NCBI GenBank assembly: GCA_937997485.1 | Contig: CALKTH010000009.1 | Coordinates: 62,001 to 126,000, forward strand | DNA: 64,000 bases | Reading direction: 5' to 3' | From: an uncultured Acidimicrobiales bacterium | Lineage (GTDB): Bacteria; Actinomycetota; Acidimicrobiia; Acidimicrobiales; SZUA-35 | Part shown: piece after piece, positions 1 to 7,929 of the stretch | Numbering within the stretch: the first letter of the stretch is position 1 | How the letters are laid out: each line of letters begins with the position of its first letter | The notes under the pieces: generated by a model | Databases searched by the model: none | The model's input: only the letters and a program-made list of their open reading frames with translations | What the model was told of the DNA's origin: nothing | Program-made: the position numbers and the translations under genes

Positions 1-407
1 TGCACCCCGTTCCAGGTGCCCATCTCTCCACCGACGTACACACCACCATCGCCGACGGTCTCGAGCGCAAGCACCGCTCCCCCGCTCTGGGGTCGCCACC
101 ACGGCAAGAACTGCCCGGTGCCGGCATCGAAGGCCGCGATCCACGGCTGATTGATCGTCTGTCCACCGTTGGTGACGTCTTGGAACTTCCCGCCGACGAG
201 CATGGCTCCGCCGGACTGCTCCGTGGCCCACCCAAGCGCGGCCCATCGATCGATGTTGTTGGTAGCCCCTGCTCGCGCCAAGCCCCAAGACGTCTGTTGA
301 GGAGCGTCGATCTCGGCATCGACAGGAGAAGACTCCAGCAAAACAGTTGTTCCAAAGGCTGAAGCGGCAACCAGAAGCCATGCGATGCACAGCCACCTGA
401 ACTTCAT
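1..407 (-). CDS. Secreted protein of unknown function, N-terminal part (runs off the left edge)
   Basis: The gene is absent from the ORF track because it has no stop inside the window. Reading back from the ATG at 407 gives about 135 codons without a stop. The protein opens with a basic start (MKFRW), a hydrophobic stretch and a probable signal peptidase site near residues 22-30, so it is predicted to be exported. The mature part has glycine-rich strands such as FDAGTGQFLPWW and VYVGGEMGTWNG, which resemble the blades of beta-propeller proteins of the delta-60/DUF5122 or PQQ-like type. That family assignment is inference from a fragment. No clear Shine-Dalgarno sequence precedes the start. 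Confidence 0.7.
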   Translation of the reverse strand, partial: MKFRWLCIAWLLVAASAFGTTVLLESSPVDAEIDAPQQTSWGLARAGATNNIDRWAALGWATEQSGGAMLVGGKFQDVTNGGQTINQPWIAAFDAGTGQFLPWWRPQSGGAVLALETVGDGGVYVGGEMGTWNGV

Positions 408-600
408 TGGACAAGATGATAGGCGAAGCCCAGTGCAGGCGTCGTGTCGAGATGTACCCAGTCGGCATTCTTCCTCCTGGGTCAACCAGTCCGAGCCACG
501 ATGCAGGTAAGAGACAACAGCCGCTGTGACGCGTGTTGAGCGCGAGATGATGTCGTGAATTTCTCGTCACACGACATTTCTCCTATGCGTGTAGTGCAAT

Positions 601-606
601 TAGAAT
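601..606 (+). promoter_or_regulatory. Candidate -10 box for a leaderless sufC transcript
   Basis: TAGAAT lies eight bases before the ATG at 615. That would place the transcription start at or next to the start codon. No convincing -35 box is visible. The nearest good Shine-Dalgarno sequence is also missing, which fits leaderless translation, a common arrangement in actinobacteria. Confidence 0.4.
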
Positions 607-614
607 CGTCCCCT

Positions 615-1376
615 ATGACCGCCCCGCTGTTTGAGATCGATGACCTCCACGTGAGCACCCTCGCCGATGGCAATCAGCCACCGGTCGAGATCCTGAAGGG
701 CGTGACGCTGACCATCAACGAAGGCGAAATTCACGCCCTCATGGGACCGAACGGATCGGGAAAGTCCACCCTTGCGTCCTCCCTTCTCGGCTCCCCCGAA
801 TACGAGGTCACCGCCGGTCGAATCCTGTTCCGGGGCGACGACATCACCGAGTGGGGCGCCGACGTGCGGGGCAAGGCCGGCATCTTCCTGGCCTTCCAGT
901 ACCCGCAGGAGATTGCCGGAGTCAGCGTGCTGAACTTCCTGCGCCAGTCGCTCAGTGCGCGGAAGGGCATCGAGATGAGCGTGCTCGAGCTGCGGTTGTC
1001 ACTGATGGAGTGGATGGAACGGCTCGAGATGGACTCATCGTTCATGGAGCGATACGTCAACGAGGGATTCTCGGGAGGCGAGAAGAAGCGCAATGAGATT
1101 CTGCAGATGGCGATCCTCGAACCCGAGATCGCGATTCTCGACGAGACCGACTCCGGCCTCGACATCGACGCTCTCCGGGTCGTCGCCACGGGCGTGCAGG
1201 AGATCCGCAAAGACCGACCGGCCCTCGGAGCTCTTGTTGTGACCCACTACCAGCGGCTGCTCGATCATCTTCAGCCTGATCAGGTGCATGTCATCGTCGA
1301 CGGCAAGATCGTGCAGTCCGGCGGCGCCGAGCTGGCCTTGCAGCTCGAGAACGACGGCTACGAGAGCTTCCAGTGA
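615..1376 (+). CDS. sufC: SufC, Fe-S assembly ABC-type ATPase (first copy)
   Basis: This is the soluble ATPase of the SUF complex, which drives SufB-SufD conformational changes during iron-sulfur cluster assembly. The 253-residue product has the Walker A motif GPNGSGKST, the SufC-type signature FSGGEKKRNE, the Walker B region AILDETDSGLDIDALR and the switch histidine in VVTHY. The track start at 555 adds 20 non-conserved residues. ATG 615 matches the usual SufC N-terminus and sits just after a TAGAAT box. The gene overlaps sufS by four bases (GTGA), so the two are translationally coupled. A second sufC lies at 4122-4913, which is unusual. Confidence 0.93.
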   Translation: MTAPLFEIDDLHVSTLADGNQPPVEILKGVTLTINEGEIHALMGPNGSGKSTLASSLLGSPEYEVTAGRILFRGDDITEWGADVRGKAGIFLAFQYPQEIAGVSVLNFLRQSLSARKGIEMSVLELRLSLMEWMERLEMDSSFMERYVNEGFSGGEKKRNEILQMAILEPEIAILDETDSGLDIDALRVVATGVQEIRKDRPALGALVVTHYQRLLDHLQPDQVHVIVDGKIVQSGGAELALQLENDGYESFQ

Positions 1377-2653
1377 CCGCGGCCGACGACAGCCCCTCCC
1401 CCAAGACCGCTCTCGACGGCACCGCCATTCGAGCGGACTTCCCCATTCTCCATCAGATGCAGACCGGCGCCGACGGCGAAGAACGCCGTGTGGTGTTCCT
1501 CGACTCGGCCGCCTCATCGCAGCGACCCCAGCAGGTCATCGACGCGATGGACGAGATCTACACGCACTCCTACGCCAACGTGCATCGCGGCGTGTATCAA
1601 ATCGCTGAGCGAGCGACGAACGCCTACGAAGGTGCCCGCACCAAAGTGGCTTCATTCATCAACGCCCCGTCGGCCAACGAGGTGATCTTCACCAAGAACG
1701 CCACCGAGGCCATCAACCTCGTGGCCGCCAGCTGGGGTCGAGCCAATCTCGGGCCGGGCGACGCGGTCGTGCTGACGATGATGGAGCATCACGCAAACAT
1801 CGTTCCCTGGCAGATGCTGGCCGCCGAGAAGGGTGTGGAGATCCGTTGGATCCCGGTCACCGACGACGGACAACTCGACTTGAGCGAGCTCGACACCCTG
1901 CTCGACGGGGCCAAGATGTTGGCCTTCACGTCGATGTCGAACGTGCTCGGCACGCTCACACCGGTGAAAGAGCTGGTGGCTGCTGCTCATCGCCACGGCG
2001 CTCTGGCCCTCGTTGATGCGTGCCAGTCGGTCCCCCACCTGCCCACCGACGTGGTCGACATGGATGCCGACTTCGTGGCATTCAGCGCTCACAAGATGAT
2101 GGGCCCCTCCGGCCTCGGTGTGCTCTGGGGTCGCATGGAACTGCTCGACGCCATGCCGCCGTTCCTCGGGGGCGGGGGCATGATCCTGAACGTCACGACC
2201 GAAGGCTTCACCACCGACGCCGTGCCAGCCAAGTTCGAGGCTGGCACCCCGCCGATCGCCGAAGCGGCTGGCCTCAGCGCCGCCATTGACTACCTCGAGA
2301 ACATCGGCATGGACGAGGTTCGCCGTCACGAGGTGGAGCTGACGGCCTACGCCATGCGCACCTTGACAGAACGGCTCGGCGACGACATTCGCATCTTCGG
2401 ACCGGCAGAACCGGCAGCCCGGGGAGGCGTTCTTTCCATCGAGCTCCGAGACGTGCATGCCCACGACGTGAGCCAGATCCTGGACGAGAAGGCCGTGTGC
2501 ATCCGTCCCGGACACCATTGTGCCAAGCCGCTGATGCGCCACTACGGCGTTGCGGCCACGGCCCGAGCAAGCTTCTACATCTACAACGACACCGATGATG
2601 TCGACGCGCTGGCCGACGCACTGGTCGCCGCCCGAGACTTCTTCGCCCTCTAG
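1373..2653 (+). CDS. sufS: SufS, group II cysteine desulfurase
   Basis: A PLP-dependent enzyme that removes sulfur from L-cysteine and passes it as a persulfide to SufU. Length is 426 residues, normal for the family after a short N-terminal extension. The PLP lysine is in SAHKMMGPSG (about K241) and the catalytic cysteine in RPGHHCAKP (about C383). It starts with GTG inside the end of sufC (GTGA overlap) and is followed twelve bases later by sufU, its sulfur acceptor. Enzymes of this family can also release selenium from selenocysteine. Given the selenoproteins in this window, SufS is a possible selenium donor, but nothing in the sequence proves that. Confidence 0.95.
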   Translation: MTAADDSPSPKTALDGTAIRADFPILHQMQTGADGEERRVVFLDSAASSQRPQQVIDAMDEIYTHSYANVHRGVYQIAERATNAYEGARTKVASFINAPSANEVIFTKNATEAINLVAASWGRANLGPGDAVVLTMMEHHANIVPWQMLAAEKGVEIRWIPVTDDGQLDLSELDTLLDGAKMLAFTSMSNVLGTLTPVKELVAAAHRHGALALVDACQSVPHLPTDVVDMDADFVAFSAHKMMGPSGLGVLWGRMELLDAMPPFLGGGGMILNVTTEGFTTDAVPAKFEAGTPPIAEAAGLSAAIDYLENIGMDEVRRHEVELTAYAMRTLTERLGDDIRIFGPAEPAARGGVLSIELRDVHAHDVSQILDEKAVCIRPGHHCAKPLMRHYGVAATARASFYIYNDTDDVDALADALVAARDFFAL

Positions 2654-2665
2654 GAGAAACACCCC

Positions 2666-3160
2666 ATGGCCGGACTCGAAGATCTCTACCGAGAGATCAT
2701 TCTCGACCACTACCGCAGCCCGCGAAACAAGGGCGAGCTGGAGACCCCGCCAGCAACCCGCACCGAGGGCTTCAACCCCTTGTGCGGCGACGAGATCGTT
2801 GTCTATGTCGACGTTGACGATGACGGCATCGTGCAGGACATCAAGATCGGCGGCCAGGGCTGCTCGATCTCCCAGTCATCAGCATCAATGATGTCCGCTG
2901 CAGTCAAGGGCAAGTCGGTCGAAGAGGCTCGCAAGCTCACCACGGCATTCAAGTCGCTGATGAGCATCCACGAAGCCAACGTGGGCGGCGACGGCTCCGA
3001 GGCCGAGGCCGACCCGGACGCCGAGTTGGACCCCTCGATCAAACTCGGCGATCTCGAGGCGTTGCAGGGTGTGGTCAAGTTCCCGACCCGTATCAAGTGT
3101 GCAACCCTCAGCTGGAACACCCTCAGCCAAGCCTTCGACGAAGCCGCCGCGGCGAACTGA
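2666..3160 (+). CDS. sufU: SufU, zinc-dependent sulfur transfer partner of SufS
   Basis: A 164-residue SufU/IscU-like protein. It keeps the three cysteines and the aspartate expected of zinc-binding SufU: C40-G-D42 in NPLCGDE, C66 in GQGCSISQSSASMM and about C145 in RIKCATLSW. The insertion between the second and third cysteines (EANVGGDGSEAEADPDAELD) matches the SufU type rather than IscU. SufU accepts sulfur from SufS and delivers it to the SufBCD scaffold. It is the third gene of the sufC-sufS-sufU transcription unit. Confidence 0.93.
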   Translation: MAGLEDLYREIILDHYRSPRNKGELETPPATRTEGFNPLCGDEIVVYVDVDDDGIVQDIKIGGQGCSISQSSASMMSAAVKGKSVEEARKLTTAFKSLMSIHEANVGGDGSEAEADPDAELDPSIKLGDLEALQGVVKFPTRIKCATLSWNTLSQAFDEAAAAN

Positions 3161-3170
3161 TCTCTCCGAG

Positions 3171-3866
3171 ATGGCCACACGATCGCCTTCCCCGATGGAT
3201 CGCGCCTTCCTGAATGGCGAGGACGGCGTGGGGCATCTCGTTCTCATCCGTCACGGCCAACAGCAATGGCCTGATCCCGACACGTCGGTCACTGCGGATT
3301 GGATCGATCCTCCGCTCTCCGAACTCGGCGAGCAACAAGCAGCGTGCACCGGCACGCATCTGGCGTCGGAGACGATCGACGCGGTGTACAGCTCCCAGCT
3401 CGCTCGAGCTCATGACACCGGGCGAGCCGTGGCCGGACACCACGACCTCGATGTCACGGTGATGCGGGAACTAGAGGAGATCCATATCTTTCGTGATCTT
3501 CCGCAAGACCAACGGGCGAGCGACGTCCTCGGCGAGGAGTTCATGCACGGCGTTCGCCACAATTTCGTGCGAACCAAGCGGTGGGATGCCTACCCCGGCA
3601 CTGAATCCTCACTGGAGTTCCGGCGCAGAGTCAGTGCCGCAATCGAGTCGATCCTGCACCGGCATCCAGGCCAAACCGTGGCGGTTGCCTGTCACGGCGG
3701 CGTGATCAACGCCTATCTCGCTGAGGTGCTGGGACTGAGCGAAGACATGTTTTTCCGACCCGTACACGCCTCTGTGCACCGGCTTCGCTTCGATGTCGAT
3801 CGCCGAGTTGTCGGCGTGCTCAACGAGCAGCACCACCTCGCCGCACAAGCGCTCGTCTCGCACTAG
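3171..3866 (+). CDS. Histidine phosphatase family protein (phosphoglycerate mutase-like)
   Basis: The RHG motif in LVLIRHGQQQW supplies the phospho-accepting histidine of the branch 1 histidine phosphatases. A second conserved histidine is in VACHGGVINAYL. The product is 231 residues when started at ATG 3171. The upstream part of the track ORF is a shadow of sufU. It lies ten bases after sufU and may share its transcript, but the family is broad (phosphoglycerate mutases, sugar and lipid phosphatases) and the substrate cannot be told. ATG 3195 is an alternative start. Confidence 0.85.
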   Translation: MATRSPSPMDRAFLNGEDGVGHLVLIRHGQQQWPDPDTSVTADWIDPPLSELGEQQAACTGTHLASETIDAVYSSQLARAHDTGRAVAGHHDLDVTVMRELEEIHIFRDLPQDQRASDVLGEEFMHGVRHNFVRTKRWDAYPGTESSLEFRRRVSAAIESILHRHPGQTVAVACHGGVINAYLAEVLGLSEDMFFRPVHASVHRLRFDVDRRVVGVLNEQHHLAAQALVSH

Positions 3867-3899
3867 GCCGGGCCGTCGAGCCCGAGCCCAAAACGATCA

Positions 3900-3928
3900 G
3901 TGGAGATGATCAATCTGATCACCTCCAC
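3900..3928. terminator. Hairpin between convergent genes
   Basis: The arms around TGATCA-ATC-TGATCA form a stem of 13 pairs with one mismatch and a three-base loop. It sits 34 bases after the phosphatase stop and before the end of the convergent second sufC. There is no strong U-tract, so it could instead be a symmetric protein-binding site. The rest of 3867-4121 holds no supported gene. Confidence 0.45.
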
Positions 3929-4121
3929 CAACCGGGTACGGATAGGCATCGAGCATGGATACGAGAAGGCGCTCGATGCCGTTTGAGCCGAGGTCTGAGG
4001 TCGCCCGCCCCGGTCACTTCTTCATCGGAACAAATGTCGATGATTCAAGCTGTTTGTCCAAAGATGTTTGAGAAGTTCTCAGACGTCCCCAGCGACGTGC
4101 GTTGCGCCCTGTCTGCGCCGA

Positions 4122-4913
4122 TCACTCGAAGACGTCGAGAACGCCGGAAGCGAACGGCGTTGCTGGCTCTGCCACAGCCGCCTCGACCTCGCCGTAGGCG
4201 CCGTAACCGGTGTCTTCCAGCTCCGCTGCGAGCGCAGCGTCACCTGAGGCGACGATCTGCCCCTTGGCCAGCACGTGCACGTGATCAGGCTTCAGTTCGG
4301 TCAGCAAACGGTTGTAGTGGGTGATCACGAGGACACCGAGACCGGTCTCCTCCGTGGCCGCTTCGACGCGTTGGGAAACCATGCGGAGCGCATCCACGTC
4401 GAGGCCGGAGTCGAGCTCGTCCAGAATGGCAATCTTGGGCTGGAGCACACCGAGCTGCAGTGTTTCGTTCCGCTTCTTCTCGCCACCGGACAAATCGACG
4501 TTCAGCGCTCTGGACAGGAACTTCTCGTCGAAACCGATGCGAGCGGCTTCGACCAGCAGCGCTTCATCGAGCGCGGCTGTGTCTTTGTCGGCGGCATCAA
4601 AGGAGGCGCCGAGCATTTCCTGCAGCGAGACTCCTGGCACCTCGGTCGGGTACTGCATTCCGAGGAAGATGCCGGCGTGCGCTCGTTGCCACGTCGGCAT
4701 GGCCAGAAGGTCTTCGCCGTCGAGGGTGACAGTGCCGCCCGTGACCTCGTAGCCGGGCTTGCCCAACAACACGTGAGACAGCGTCGACTTTCCTGCGCCG
4801 TTCGGGCCCATCACAGCATGGACTTCGCCAGAACGGATGGTGAGGTCCAGGCCTCGAAGAATGGGGTTGCCGGCGGCGGAGGCCTCGAGGCCCTCGATGA
4901 TCAGTTCGCTCAT
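4122..4913 (-). CDS. sufC: SufC, Fe-S assembly ABC-type ATPase (second copy)
   Basis: A 263-residue SufC with GPNGAGKST (Walker A), LSGGEKKRNE (signature) and AILDELDSGLDVDALR (Walker B). The TDSGLD aspartate region and the C-terminal THYNRLL are intact, so it should be active. It is the last gene of sufD-Rieske-sufC and its ATG overlaps the Rieske stop (ATGA). Next to sufD, this copy is the likelier partner of the SufB-SufD scaffold. The C-terminal tail is about 20 residues longer and alanine/glutamate rich compared with the copy at 615. Confidence 0.93.
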   Translation of the reverse strand: MSELIIEGLEASAAGNPILRGLDLTIRSGEVHAVMGPNGAGKSTLSHVLLGKPGYEVTGGTVTLDGEDLLAMPTWQRAHAGIFLGMQYPTEVPGVSLQEMLGASFDAADKDTAALDEALLVEAARIGFDEKFLSRALNVDLSGGEKKRNETLQLGVLQPKIAILDELDSGLDVDALRMVSQRVEAATEETGLGVLVITHYNRLLTELKPDHVHVLAKGQIVASGDAALAAELEDTGYGAYGEVEAAVAEPATPFASGVLDVFE

Positions 4914-5257
4914 GCGGATGCTCCCCCGCTCACGGCGGTGTCAGTCGTGATGGTCACCTGCACGCGTCCGCCGGAGACGGCGGCCTCAAAGACAGGTACG
5001 GATTTGGTGGCCGGCAAGCAGGTGGGCTCGCCGGAGTCGATCGAAAAGGTACTGCCGTGCTTCCAACACTCGAGAGTGCGGTCATCGACGTCGAGTTCGC
5101 CCTCAGCGAGCGAGAAGTCGGCGTGACTGCACTTGTCGCCCATGGCGAAAACGTCGTCGTCGAAGCGCACAATCGCCAAGCGATGACCGTCAATGTCGAA
5201 CCGCTGAGCCGAGTTCGGCTCGAGATCATCGAACGCACAGACGTCGAGCACCGTCAT
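4910..5257 (-). CDS. Rieske-type [2Fe-2S] ferredoxin of the SUF operon
   Basis: A 115-residue small Rieske protein of the non-heme dioxygenase ferredoxin type. Cluster ligands are visible as CSHADFSL and CWKHG (C-x-H ... C-x2-H). The long N-terminal extension of the track ORF is a sufD shadow. ATG 5257 overlaps the sufD stop (ATGA), which fixes the start. A Rieske ferredoxin next to sufD and sufC is a known arrangement in actinobacteria. It may supply electrons for cluster assembly, but its exact partner is inferred. Confidence 0.9.
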   Translation of the reverse strand: MTVLDVCAFDDLEPNSAQRFDIDGHRLAIVRFDDDVFAMGDKCSHADFSLAEGELDVDDRTLECWKHGSTFSIDSGEPTCLPATKSVPVFEAAVSGGRVQVTITTDTAVSGGASA

Positions 5258-6555
5258 GCCACGTTTCCGTTCGTCTCGGCAACCAGACGACGATCGAGCT
5301 TCGTGTCGACCAGGCCTCGCACGGTCTCTTGTAATGCCGGTGAGGGGAAGCGAGCGATGACCTCTCGGAAGAATCCGGCGACGATCAGTCGGTCGGCGAC
5401 CGTCGGCGGCACACCACGGGCGTGCAGGTAGAAGCGCTGATCGGTGTCGACCGGGCTCACCGTGCTGGCGTGGCTGCAGCGGACGTCGTTGTTCTCGATC
5501 TCGAGGTTCGGAACCGACCACGCCCAAGCATCTTCGCTGAGTTTGATATTGCGGTTCGTTTGATGGGCGTTCGAGCCCCGTCCGTCTTCGTGGATGTGAA
5601 TCAGGCCGGTGTAGATCGAACCAGCGCGATCATCGACGGTGCCCTTGAACAGCAGATCGGACAGCGTGTCGGGTGCATCGTGGTGCTGGAAGGTACGGAA
5701 GTCGTGGACCTGGTCGCCGTCGGCGTAGTAGACCGAAATCAGATCGCCGGACGCACCCCGACCAGCGAGGCGGGTGTCGGTTCGCACTCGGGCGTAGGCG
5801 CCACCAAAGGCGGCAATGCCGCTGACCAGCGAGGCTTGCGAGCCAGCAGAGGAGATCTGTCGACCGAGCTGCCACATGGCAGTATCCAGCTCTTGGACGG
5901 TGACGTAGCGCAGACGGGCTGCGTCATCAGCCCGCATTTCGACCAGCGGCACCGCGAGTCCGGCGCCTTCCCCTGACGTTTGATGCTCAACGACGGTCAC
6001 CTCAGCGTTGGCTGCCGCCTCTACAACGACGTGGGGGAACGCTGCCACTCCAGCGCCGGAGTGATGATTGTGAATCACGATCGGGGCATCCACGGTGAGG
6101 CTGCGCTTCACCGTGATCTGCAGCGGAGCCGGAGCGAAGGCCTCGTGGAGACGATCGATGCGGTCGACGTCGTCGGCGTCGAGAGACGTGCGACCGCTCG
6201 GATCACCTTGCGCAACGGTCAGGCCCTTGTCCACCCAGTCAGCGTCGAGATCAATCGACGTGATCCAACCGTCAACGATGGTGACGGTGGCTGCTGCGCC
6301 CTCGATCGCCGGGGTCTCGGGCAGCACCGGGTCGGTCGGTGCCGTCAATTGCGGAACGTAGGCGTCGAGGTCGAGCTCGTTGATGGGGCCATAGCGCCAC
6401 GCCTCGCTCTCTGCGCTGGGCGCATCGAGTTCGAAGGCAGCAACCGCAGCGGCCGTTCGACGAGCCGCATCGGCGGCAACGTCGGTGGCTCCCTGACAGA
6501 GACTTGAGGTGGCGGCAACATCCGCCGAGAAGCTGGTGTTCACGGGGATTGACAC
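5254..6555 (-). CDS. sufD: SufD, scaffold subunit of the SUF complex
   Basis: A 433-residue SufB/SufD-family protein that pairs with SufB to form the cluster assembly site. The C-terminal core contains the typical SNAHQTNRNIKLS, PNLEIENNDVRCSHAST and ARGVPPTVADRLIVAGFF stretches, including the conserved C and H of the SufD core. It is the first gene of a tightly overlapped unit with the Rieske ferredoxin and sufC. SufB is not adjacent but 9 kb away at 15614-17017. Confidence 0.92.
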   Translation of the reverse strand: MSIPVNTSFSADVAATSSLCQGATDVAADAARRTAAAVAAFELDAPSAESEAWRYGPINELDLDAYVPQLTAPTDPVLPETPAIEGAAATVTIVDGWITSIDLDADWVDKGLTVAQGDPSGRTSLDADDVDRIDRLHEAFAPAPLQITVKRSLTVDAPIVIHNHHSGAGVAAFPHVVVEAAANAEVTVVEHQTSGEGAGLAVPLVEMRADDAARLRYVTVQELDTAMWQLGRQISSAGSQASLVSGIAAFGGAYARVRTDTRLAGRGASGDLISVYYADGDQVHDFRTFQHHDAPDTLSDLLFKGTVDDRAGSIYTGLIHIHEDGRGSNAHQTNRNIKLSEDAWAWSVPNLEIENNDVRCSHASTVSPVDTDQRFYLHARGVPPTVADRLIVAGFFREVIARFPSPALQETVRGLVDTKLDRRLVAETNGNVA

Positions 6556-6583
6556 TATCGCCGTAGGACAAATTCAGGCCGAG

Positions 6584-6928
6584 TCAGAACGGCCAGAACC
6601 ACCGCTTTTTCTGCTGGCGGGCAGCCTGTTCCGCCTCGACCTCAGATCGGATGTCGTCACCGACGGCATTGATGATGTCCTCCGCTGAGTCCAGAAGTGC
6701 CGCAACGGATGGGTCGTCGCCCACGCTCGCTGGCGCCGAGGGAGTCGGCGGCGACACAAGCGATCCGTGTCGCCAGTTCACATCTGCGAGTCGTCGCTCG
6801 TATTTTTGACAGTCAGCGGGACAGCTCCACGGCGCCTCAGGCGCCAGGTCGAGCCCACACTTCCGCATGGTGTCGCCGCTCGGATACGAGCGGCTCTGAT
6901 AGTGCTTGCAATCTTGCCGCATGGCCAT
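6584..6928 (-). CDS. Conserved cysteine-containing protein of unknown function
   Basis: A 114-residue protein not assigned to a named family. The N-terminal half holds four cysteines in the spacing C-x(16)-C-x(11)-C-x(3)-C (QDCKHY, RKCGLD, WSCPADC), which could bind zinc or a cluster. The C-terminal half is an acidic then basic helix ending in KKRWFWPF. It lies 28 bases upstream of sufD on the same strand, so it probably heads the sufD operon. A role in metal or cluster handling is possible but only by context. Confidence 0.72.
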   Translation of the reverse strand: MAMRQDCKHYQSRSYPSGDTMRKCGLDLAPEAPWSCPADCQKYERRLADVNWRHGSLVSPPTPSAPASVGDDPSVAALLDSAEDIINAVGDDIRSEVEAEQAARQQKKRWFWPF

Positions 6929-6931
6929 ACC

Positions 6932-6937
6932 TACAAT
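6932..6937 (+). promoter_or_regulatory. Candidate -10 box for deoD
   Basis: TACAAT lies 17 bases before the deoD ATG, which would give a short leader of about ten bases. The upstream TTGCAA is 20 bases away and therefore a poor -35. The box sits just four bases outside the start of the divergent cysteine protein. Confidence 0.35.
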
Positions 6938-6954
6938 TCTGGCAGACTCGATCT

Positions 6955-7677
6955 ATGGCAACACCTCACCTCAGCGCAGAACCCGGCGACTTCGCCTCCA
7001 CCGTCCTCATGCCGGGCGATCCGCTCCGTGCTCGCTTCATCGCCGAGACCTTTCTCGACGACGCTCGACAGGTCACAGACGTCCGCAACATGCTGGGATT
7101 CACTGGCACCTACAACGGCATGCCGGTGTCCGTCCAAGGTTCGGGCATGGGCATTCCGTCCTTCCAGATCTATGCCACCGAACTCGTCCGCGAGTACGGC
7201 GTGGACACCATCGTGCGGGTCGGCAGCTGCGGGGCGATCCGAGACGATGTGAATCTCGGAGACGTGATCGTGGGCATCGGAGCTGGAACCGACTCTCGCG
7301 TCAACCAAACGCGCCTCGGCGGAAACGATCTTCCTGCCGTGGCCAACTACGAGCTGTTGGCGGACGCCGTCGCGGCGGCCAACGAGCAAGACATCGCCGT
7401 TCGAGTCGGCACGCTCTTCACCTCGGACTTTTTCTACAACCCGAACGACCCGCAGTTCGATGTTCTGGAGAAGTACGGATTCCTCGGCGTCGAAATGGAA
7501 GCGGCGGGCCTCTACGGGTTGGCGGCCGAGCTTGGCATCGCCGCCCTTGCCGTGTGCACGGTGAGCGATCACATCAAGCGAGATGAGGCGATGAGCGCCG
7601 AAGAGCGCCAGACCACCTTTGCCGACATGATGAAGGTCGTGCTTGGGGGCCTCAAAAAGAGCCACGCTCGCAGCTGA
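6955..7677 (+). CDS. deoD: Purine nucleoside phosphorylase, DeoD type
   Basis: Cleaves purine (deoxy)nucleosides with phosphate to the free base and (deoxy)ribose-1-phosphate, in purine salvage. The 240-residue product begins [14 protein letters not shown] and has LMPGDPLRA (phosphate binding), [22 protein letters not shown] (ribose contact) and TVSDHI with the base-binding aspartate. All are classic for hexameric DeoD. The 86-residue upstream extension in the ORF track is a shadow of the divergent gene, and ATG 6955 matches known DeoD starts exactly. It is transcribed alone, with a hairpin behind it. Confidence 0.95.
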   Translation: MATPHLSAEPGDFASTVLMPGDPLRARFIAETFLDDARQVTDVRNMLGFTGTYNGMPVSVQGSGMGIPSFQIYATELVREYGVDTIVRVGSCGAIRDDVNLGDVIVGIGAGTDSRVNQTRLGGNDLPAVANYELLADAVAAANEQDIAVRVGTLFTSDFFYNPNDPQFDVLEKYGFLGVEMEAAGLYGLAAELGIAALAVCTVSDHIKRDEAMSAEERQTTFADMMKVVLGGLKKSHARS

Positions 7678-7703
7678 GCAACGAGCTTCGCTGACCCCTC
7701 TCA

Positions 7704-7737
7704 CCCCGAACGCGAGAGAACGAGAGAGCGCTCGGGG
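7704..7737 (+). terminator. Hairpin after deoD
   Basis: CCCCGAACGC pairs with GCGCTCGGGG (ten positions, one mismatch) 26 bases after the deoD stop. A second perfect hairpin, GCCGGCG-CATA-CGCCGGC, follows at 7754-7771. Neither has a U-run. They are candidate terminators for deoD and for the convergent VWA gene. No gene was seen in 7678-7929. Confidence 0.4.
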
Positions 7738-7929
7738 CCCACGGTGACGGGTCGCCGGCGCATACGCCGGCTTCCCCTCCCCTGTCCGTAGGTGGCGAGC
7801 ATCTCTCTCGTCCTCTCTGGCGGCCTCACGTCACCTTCCCAGGTGGGGGCCGCCGATGCCTCGCCCGCTGCTGCCTCTCCGAACGATCCGGTGAGAACAC
7901 AGCGTGGGGCAGGCGAGACATCGAAGGCA